DNA of 64,000 nucleotides, taken from Amycolatopsis alba DSM 44262. Its GTDB lineage: Bacteria; Actinomycetota; Actinomycetes; Mycobacteriales; Pseudonocardiaceae. The notes under the pieces are model-generated. The model ran no database searches and was not told the DNA's origin. It saw nothing but the letters and a program-made list of their open reading frames with translations. The number at the start of each line of letters is the position of its first letter. Within the stretch, counting starts at the first letter, position 1. The stretch is taken from contig NZ_KB913032.1 in the NCBI RefSeq assembly GCF_000384215.1, positions 5,848,588 through 5,912,587 of the forward strand, written 5' to 3'. Below are positions 60,300 to 64,000 of the stretch, piece by piece. The position numbers were made by a program, and so were the translations under genes.

Positions 60300-62048
60300 A
60301 TGAACACTCCACGATTGAAGGTGCTGTGGTCGTTCGCGAGACCACACAAGGGGGCACTCGCGATCGGCCTGGTGCTCGCCCTGCTCGGCTCCGCGACCGG
60401 TCTCGCCACGCCCATGGTCACGAAGTGGGTGCTCGACTCGCTTGGTTCGTCGACGTCGCCGGCCGGACCCGTACTGGCTTTGCTCGGCCTGATGCTGGTC
60501 GGTTCGGTGATCTGGCTGACGCAGTGGATCCTGCTCGGCACGGTCGGCGAGCGGGTGGTGCTGAAGGCGCGGGAATCGATGGTGCGGCGGTTCTTCCGCG
60601 CGACCATCCCGGCGATCACCAAGAGGCCGACAGGGGAGCTGGTCACCCGCGTCACCTCGGACACGGTGCTGCTGCGCGAAGCGGCGTCGTCCAGCGTGAT
60701 CGGCCTGATCAACGGTGTGGTCATGCTCGCGGGCACCTTGGTCCTGATGAGCGTGCTCGACCCGGTCCTGCTGGCGACGACGGTGGCGGCCGTGCTCGTG
60801 GTGATCGCGCTGTTCGCGTGGCTCATGCCCGCCATCGCGAAGGAACAGGAGAAGGCGCAAGACCGGGTGGGCAGGCTCGGCGGTGTGCTGGAAGGCGCGC
60901 TGCGGGCGATCCGGACGGTGAAGGCCAGCCGCGCCGAAACCCGGCAGTCCGAACGGATCCTGGTCGACGCGGAGGCCGCGACCGTGCACGGCGTTCGCGC
61001 GGTGCGGCGACAGGCGGTCGCCTGGGTGGTGGCCTGGTCCGGGATCCAGGGCGCGATCCTGGTGATCCTCGGCCTCGGCGCCTGGCGCGTCGACGCGGGC
61101 CTGCTGGAGGTGTCGAGCCTCATCGCGTTCCTGCTGTACGCGTTCGCGCTGATGGAGCCGATCACCGAACTGAGCCAGAACATGACCGCGCTGCAGGCGG
61201 GGCTCGCCGCGGCCGGGCGGATCCGGGACATGGACGCGCTGGAGGTCGAAGAGGACGAAGAGGACAAGGCCTCCGCGCGCTCGCGGCCGTCGGGCGAGCT
61301 GGACGGCCCGGTACTGGAACTGCGCGAAGTGACCGCGGGCTACGGCGGCGATCCGGCGCTGCGGGAGGTCTCGCTGACGATCCCGAGACGCGGGCACACC
61401 GCGATCGTCGGGCCTTCCGGCGCGGGCAAGACCACGATGCTGTCGCTGATCATGCGGTTCGTGAATCCGCTGTCGGGGTCCGTGCTGCTGGACGGGCGTG
61501 AGTACGCGGACCTGCCGTACGCGGAGGTGCGGAGGCGGCTGGCCTACGTCGAGCAGGAGACGCCGATCGTGCCGGGGACGATCCGGGAGAACCTACTCTT
61601 CACCCATCCGGACGCGACCGGGGAAGAGGTGCGGCGGGCGCTCGCCGAAGTCCGGCTGAGCGACAAGATCGCCGCACTCGACGACGGCCTGGACACGCCG
61701 CTCTCGTCGACGTCGGTGTCCGGCGGGGAACGCCAGCGGATCGCGCTGGCCAGGGCGATCCTTCGCACGCCGGACGTCGTGCTGCTCGACGAGGCGACCG
61801 CGCAGGTCGACGGCCGGACCGAGAGCGCGATCCACGGCTGCATCCGGCGGCTGGCCCGCGAGGGTGCCGTGGTGACCGTGGCGCACCGGCTGTCCACGGT
61901 GATCGACGCGGACACCATCGTGGTGATGGAGGACGGCCGCGTGCGGGCGAGCGGGAGCCACGAACAGTTGTTCGCCACCGACACGCTGTACCGCGAACTG
62001 GTGGAGGCGCTGCGGATCGCGGGGGAGAGCACCCCGGTTCCCGGCTGA
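60300..62048 (+). CDS. ABC exporter, fused permease-ATPase
   Basis: A 582-aa half-transporter of the MsbA/BmrA type. Six membrane helices occupy about 1-300; the ATPase has Walker A GPSGAGKT at 371-378, signature VSGGERQR, Walker B VVLLDEATAQVD and switch His in TVAHRLS. It should work as a homodimer exporting lipids or drugs. ATG 60300 is chosen because AGGA is 5 bp upstream; the in-frame ATG 60279 lies inside the operator. Converges with the sigma gene, only 5 bp between stops. Confidence 0.92.
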   Translation: MNTPRLKVLWSFARPHKGALAIGLVLALLGSATGLATPMVTKWVLDSLGSSTSPAGPVLALLGLMLVGSVIWLTQWILLGTVGERVVLKARESMVRRFFRATIPAITKRPTGELVTRVTSDTVLLREAASSSVIGLINGVVMLAGTLVLMSVLDPVLLATTVAAVLVVIALFAWLMPAIAKEQEKAQDRVGRLGGVLEGALRAIRTVKASRAETRQSERILVDAEAATVHGVRAVRRQAVAWVVAWSGIQGAILVILGLGAWRVDAGLLEVSSLIAFLLYAFALMEPITELSQNMTALQAGLAAAGRIRDMDALEVEEDEEDKASARSRPSGELDGPVLELREVTAGYGGDPALREVSLTIPRRGHTAIVGPSGAGKTTMLSLIMRFVNPLSGSVLLDGREYADLPYAEVRRRLAYVEQETPIVPGTIRENLLFTHPDATGEEVRRALAEVRLSDKIAALDDGLDTPLSSTSVSGGERQRIALARAILRTPDVVLLDEATAQVDGRTESAIHGCIRRLAREGAVVTVAHRLSTVIDADTIVVMEDGRVRASGSHEQLFATDTLYRELVEALRIAGESTPVPG

Positions 62049-62053
62049 GGCGA

Positions 62054-62803
62054 TCAGGCCGAGACGGAGCGGGGCATCTCGCGATTGACCTCGTCGAGCC
62101 GGGTGGCGACGGTCCGGCAGGGTTCGCAGCCCGCCAGATGCCCGGCGATCAGATCCGCCCGGCGGCCGGGAACCCCGCCGCGGAGCCACGCGCCCATCCG
62201 GCGCCGTGCCTCCTGGCAGCACGGCGTTCCCGTTTCGGGGACCTGCGCCTGAAGGAAGGCCTGGCGCAGTCCTTCACGGGCGCGCAGGGCCAGGACGGAA
62301 GCGCCGTTGGGAGACACCCCCAGCAGCGGGGCCACCACCCTCGGCGAGTCGCCCTCGGCTTCGGTCCGCCACAGCACGGTCCGCCAGCGGCCGGGGAGCG
62401 CGCAGTAGGCGGTCCACGCCAGCCGGGCGTTCGAGCGGAGGATGAGGAGTTCTTCCGCGCCCACGGTCCCGATGGCCTCCTCGGTCGCCGGGGTCGTGCC
62501 GTACAACTCGACCCGCTTGTGGTGGTGGCTCCATTTGACCACCAGATTCCGCATGGTCACCGCGAGATAGGGCCGGAGGTTCTCCCGCGGGCCACCGCCG
62601 GAGCGGATGACGCTCAGCACGCGCACGAAGGCCTCGGCCACGAGATCGTCCCGTTCGGCGGGCTCGGCGACCCAGCCCGCCGCGATCCGGCGGAGCGGTT
62701 CGGCGTGCCGCCGGAAAAGCGCTTCGCCGGCGGCGATGTCACCGGCGCGGAGGGCGTCGAGCAGCGCGGCGTCCGCTGCGTCGCGCTCGGCGTCTTCCCT
62801 CAT
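62054..62803 (-). CDS. ECF sigma factor with fused zinc-finger (zf-HC2) domain
   Basis: A 249-aa protein. Sigma region 2 is around AEPAERDDLVAEAFVRVLSVI and NLRPYLAVTMRNLVV; region 4 is around ALPGRWRTVLWRTEAEGDS with APLLGVSPNGASVLALRARE. After region 4 come CCQEARRRMGAWL and GHLAGCEPC, the C...HxxxCxxC pattern of anti-sigma zinc fingers, so sigma and a redox- or metal-sensitive anti-sigma module are on one chain. No membrane helix follows. The ATG at 62803 overlaps the phosphatase stop (a GTG at 62806 is the other option), so both are co-translated. Confidence 0.85.
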   Translation of the reverse strand: MREDAERDAADAALLDALRAGDIAAGEALFRRHAEPLRRIAAGWVAEPAERDDLVAEAFVRVLSVIRSGGGPRENLRPYLAVTMRNLVVKWSHHHKRVELYGTTPATEEAIGTVGAEELLILRSNARLAWTAYCALPGRWRTVLWRTEAEGDSPRVVAPLLGVSPNGASVLALRAREGLRQAFLQAQVPETGTPCCQEARRRMGAWLRGGVPGRRADLIAGHLAGCEPCRTVATRLDEVNREMPRSVSA

Positions 62804-63987
62804 CACGCGTCACCGTAACCCGGACGGTGCCGGATCGCGATGACCACGGTGTCGTCGGCGTGCAGGACGATTTCGAGCATCTCGGTGGCGAGGGCGTCCG
62901 GGATCTCCGCGGTCGGCCGTCCGGCGTTGCGCCGCGCGGCCGCGAGCAGTCGTTCTTCTCCTTCCTGGAAGTCTTTGCGGCTTTCGACCAGCCCGTCGGT
63001 GTAGATGACGAGCAGGTCGCCGTCGGCGAGGGTGCGGTGGATGAGGCTTTCGCTGCCGGGGTCGGGAAAACCGACGCCCCGGCCCGACGTCGCGGCGGCG
63101 AGCAGTTCGGTGCCGCCGTCGGCGGTGACCAGGACGGGACGGGGATGGCTGCCGTTGGCGAAGGTGACGCCGCCGGTCGCCGGATCCAGCCGCGCCAGCA
63201 GCACGGTCGCCATCAGCTCGGGTTCGATCGTCGCCAGCGTGCGGGCGGTGCGGCCGATCAGGTCGCGGAACGGATGGCCTTCCAGCGCCAGGGTGCGGAT
63301 CGCGTGGGTGACGGTCAGGGCGTGCCGGGTCGAGGTGACACCGTGCCCGACCGCGTCGACGAGCGTGATGTGGACACAGCCGTCAGGAAGGACGAACCAG
63401 TCGTAGAGATCCCCGCCGGTCGGGGAATCCTGCTGGCTCGGCGCGTAGTGCACGGCCAGTTCGAAGGGCCCGGCGGGCGGTGGCGGCGGGCGCAGCGCGT
63501 CCTCCAGTTCGCGGAAGATCACCGCGTGCGCCTTCCGGAGCTGTTCGTCCCGTTCCTCCAGCTCGACGTACATCGCGAGCACGCCGCTGTTCGTCTCGGC
63601 CAGTTCGTGTTTGAGCTCGCGCTGCTCCTTGGCGACCGCGTCGGCGCGGGCGACCAGCGCCAGCATTTCGTCCCGTGTGGCCGTCTCGTCGTCGCCGGGC
63701 ACCGGCAGCGGCCCGGTGCCCGCGTCGAGATGCCAGGTCAGGCTCGCGCCGTCGCCGGGAGCGGGCAGGAGGGGAAGGGTGTTGCGCTCAGGCTGCCCGA
63801 CGGGCCGGGCGGACTCCAGCGTGACGGACAGCCTGCCGTCGGCCATGGCCGACGAGAGTTCCGTCGTGGGACCGCTTTCGGCGAGCAGGGTCACCGCGAG
63901 CACCAGCCGCGCGCGCTGATCGGCCGGGACACCGGCGGCCGCGCACGCCTCGCGCACCCGGCGGCGCAACCGGACGACGTCTGTCAC
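62803..63987 (-). CDS. SpoIIE/PP2C-type protein phosphatase
   Basis: A 394-aa phosphatase. The N-terminal 85 residues (RLRRRVREACAAAGVPADQRARLVLA) look like a remnant HATPase-type helix pair; a coiled-coil linker (about 110-165, VAKEQRELKHELAETNSG, ELEERDEQLRKAH) leads to the PP2C domain with GGDLYDW, LVDAVGHG, YTDGLVE and DDTVVIAI, the Mn-binding Asp residues. RsbU-like phosphatases reactivate STAS anti-anti-sigma factors. Start GTG 63987 behind AAGGGA. Coupled to the sigma-zinc-finger gene, implying a shared stress-signalling role. Confidence 0.88.
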   Translation of the reverse strand: MTDVVRLRRRVREACAAAGVPADQRARLVLAVTLLAESGPTTELSSAMADGRLSVTLESARPVGQPERNTLPLLPAPGDGASLTWHLDAGTGPLPVPGDDETATRDEMLALVARADAVAKEQRELKHELAETNSGVLAMYVELEERDEQLRKAHAVIFRELEDALRPPPPPAGPFELAVHYAPSQQDSPTGGDLYDWFVLPDGCVHITLVDAVGHGVTSTRHALTVTHAIRTLALEGHPFRDLIGRTARTLATIEPELMATVLLARLDPATGGVTFANGSHPRPVLVTADGGTELLAAATSGRGVGFPDPGSESLIHRTLADGDLLVIYTDGLVESRKDFQEGEERLLAAARRNAGRPTAEIPDALATEMLEIVLHADDTVVIAIRHRPGYGDA

Positions 63988-64000
63988 GAAAGTCCCTTTC

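Noticed and set aside
1..64000. CRISPR array, tRNA or rRNA genes
   Set aside because: No regularly spaced 25-40-bp repeats and no tRNA-like or rRNA-like sequence recognised on either strand.

Overview
The window is high-GC actinomycete chromosome with strongly GC-biased third codon positions. Its content suggests Pseudonocardiaceae, most likely an Amycolatopsis-like organism: several AfsR-type BTAD regulators, many ECF sigma factors, an MmpL/YhgE pair, a 10-methyl fatty acid (tmsA/tmsB-type) pair, DUF222-HNH endonuclease and SAM methyltransferases of the DUF574 type. The genus is an inference from gene content; no rRNA or tRNA gene is present to test it. I see no CRISPR array, prophage or complete insertion sequence.

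Layout. 1-9.2 kb: the tail of an alpha/beta hydrolase, an AfsR-like regulator, a secreted SnoaL-like protein, a DUF574 methyltransferase, a cytochrome P450, a secreted hydrolase and a PAS-GGDEF-(degenerate EAL) protein. 9.3-11.4 kb: three damaged genes in a row (truncated solute-binding/VWA-type protein, frameshifted small gene, frameshifted PucR-type regulator). 11.5-14.9 kb: a secreted SH3b/NlpC-like protein, a SigD/ShbA-like sigma factor, an unknown 172-aa protein and a haloacetate-dehalogenase-like enzyme. 15-21.8 kb: a BTAD-AAA regulator facing a Dna2-like Fe-S nuclease/RNase H/helicase that is translationally coupled to a small acidic protein. 21.8-24.5 kb: a GntR regulator divergent from a secreted GH16-like protein, then an ECF41-type sigma factor. 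24.5-27.4 kb: an accessory patch with DUF222-HNH, an IS30 remnant, a small secreted peptide and a GNAT enzyme.

27.5-34.4 kb is metabolic: a cyclase/formamidase coupled to a ThDP enzyme, the tmsB/tmsA-like pair, a secreted GDSL hydrolase and a YjbR protein. 34.4-39.6 kb holds a NarL-type two-component system translationally coupled to an AfsR-like regulator. 39.8-45.4 kb is TetR, an MMPL transporter carrying a C-terminal ABC-ATPase-like domain, and YhgE/Pip. 45.4-50.7 kb is a MacB-like ABC exporter divergent from an OmpR/HK pair. 50.7-54.2 kb is a copper operon (chaperone, secreted His-rich protein, P1B ATPase) behind three copper-type palindromes. 54.2-64 kb has an RsbW-like anti-sigma kinase, MFS exporter, TetR, alcohol dehydrogenase, a frameshifted CPBP protease, a secreted Cys protein, a TetR/ABC exporter pair, and an ECF sigma factor with its own zinc-finger domain coupled to a PP2C phosphatase.

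Taken together the window is dominated by regulation and export. Most local regulators sit divergent from a likely target with a dyad in between (TetR-MMPL, TetR-ADH/MFS, TetR-ABC, GntR-GH16, RR-ABC), and many pairs are fused by ATGA, GTGA or TGATG overlaps. Long perfect or near-perfect intergenic hairpins end several transcription units. Two single-base frameshifts in otherwise intact genes (near 10718 and 58243) may be sequence errors or real decay.
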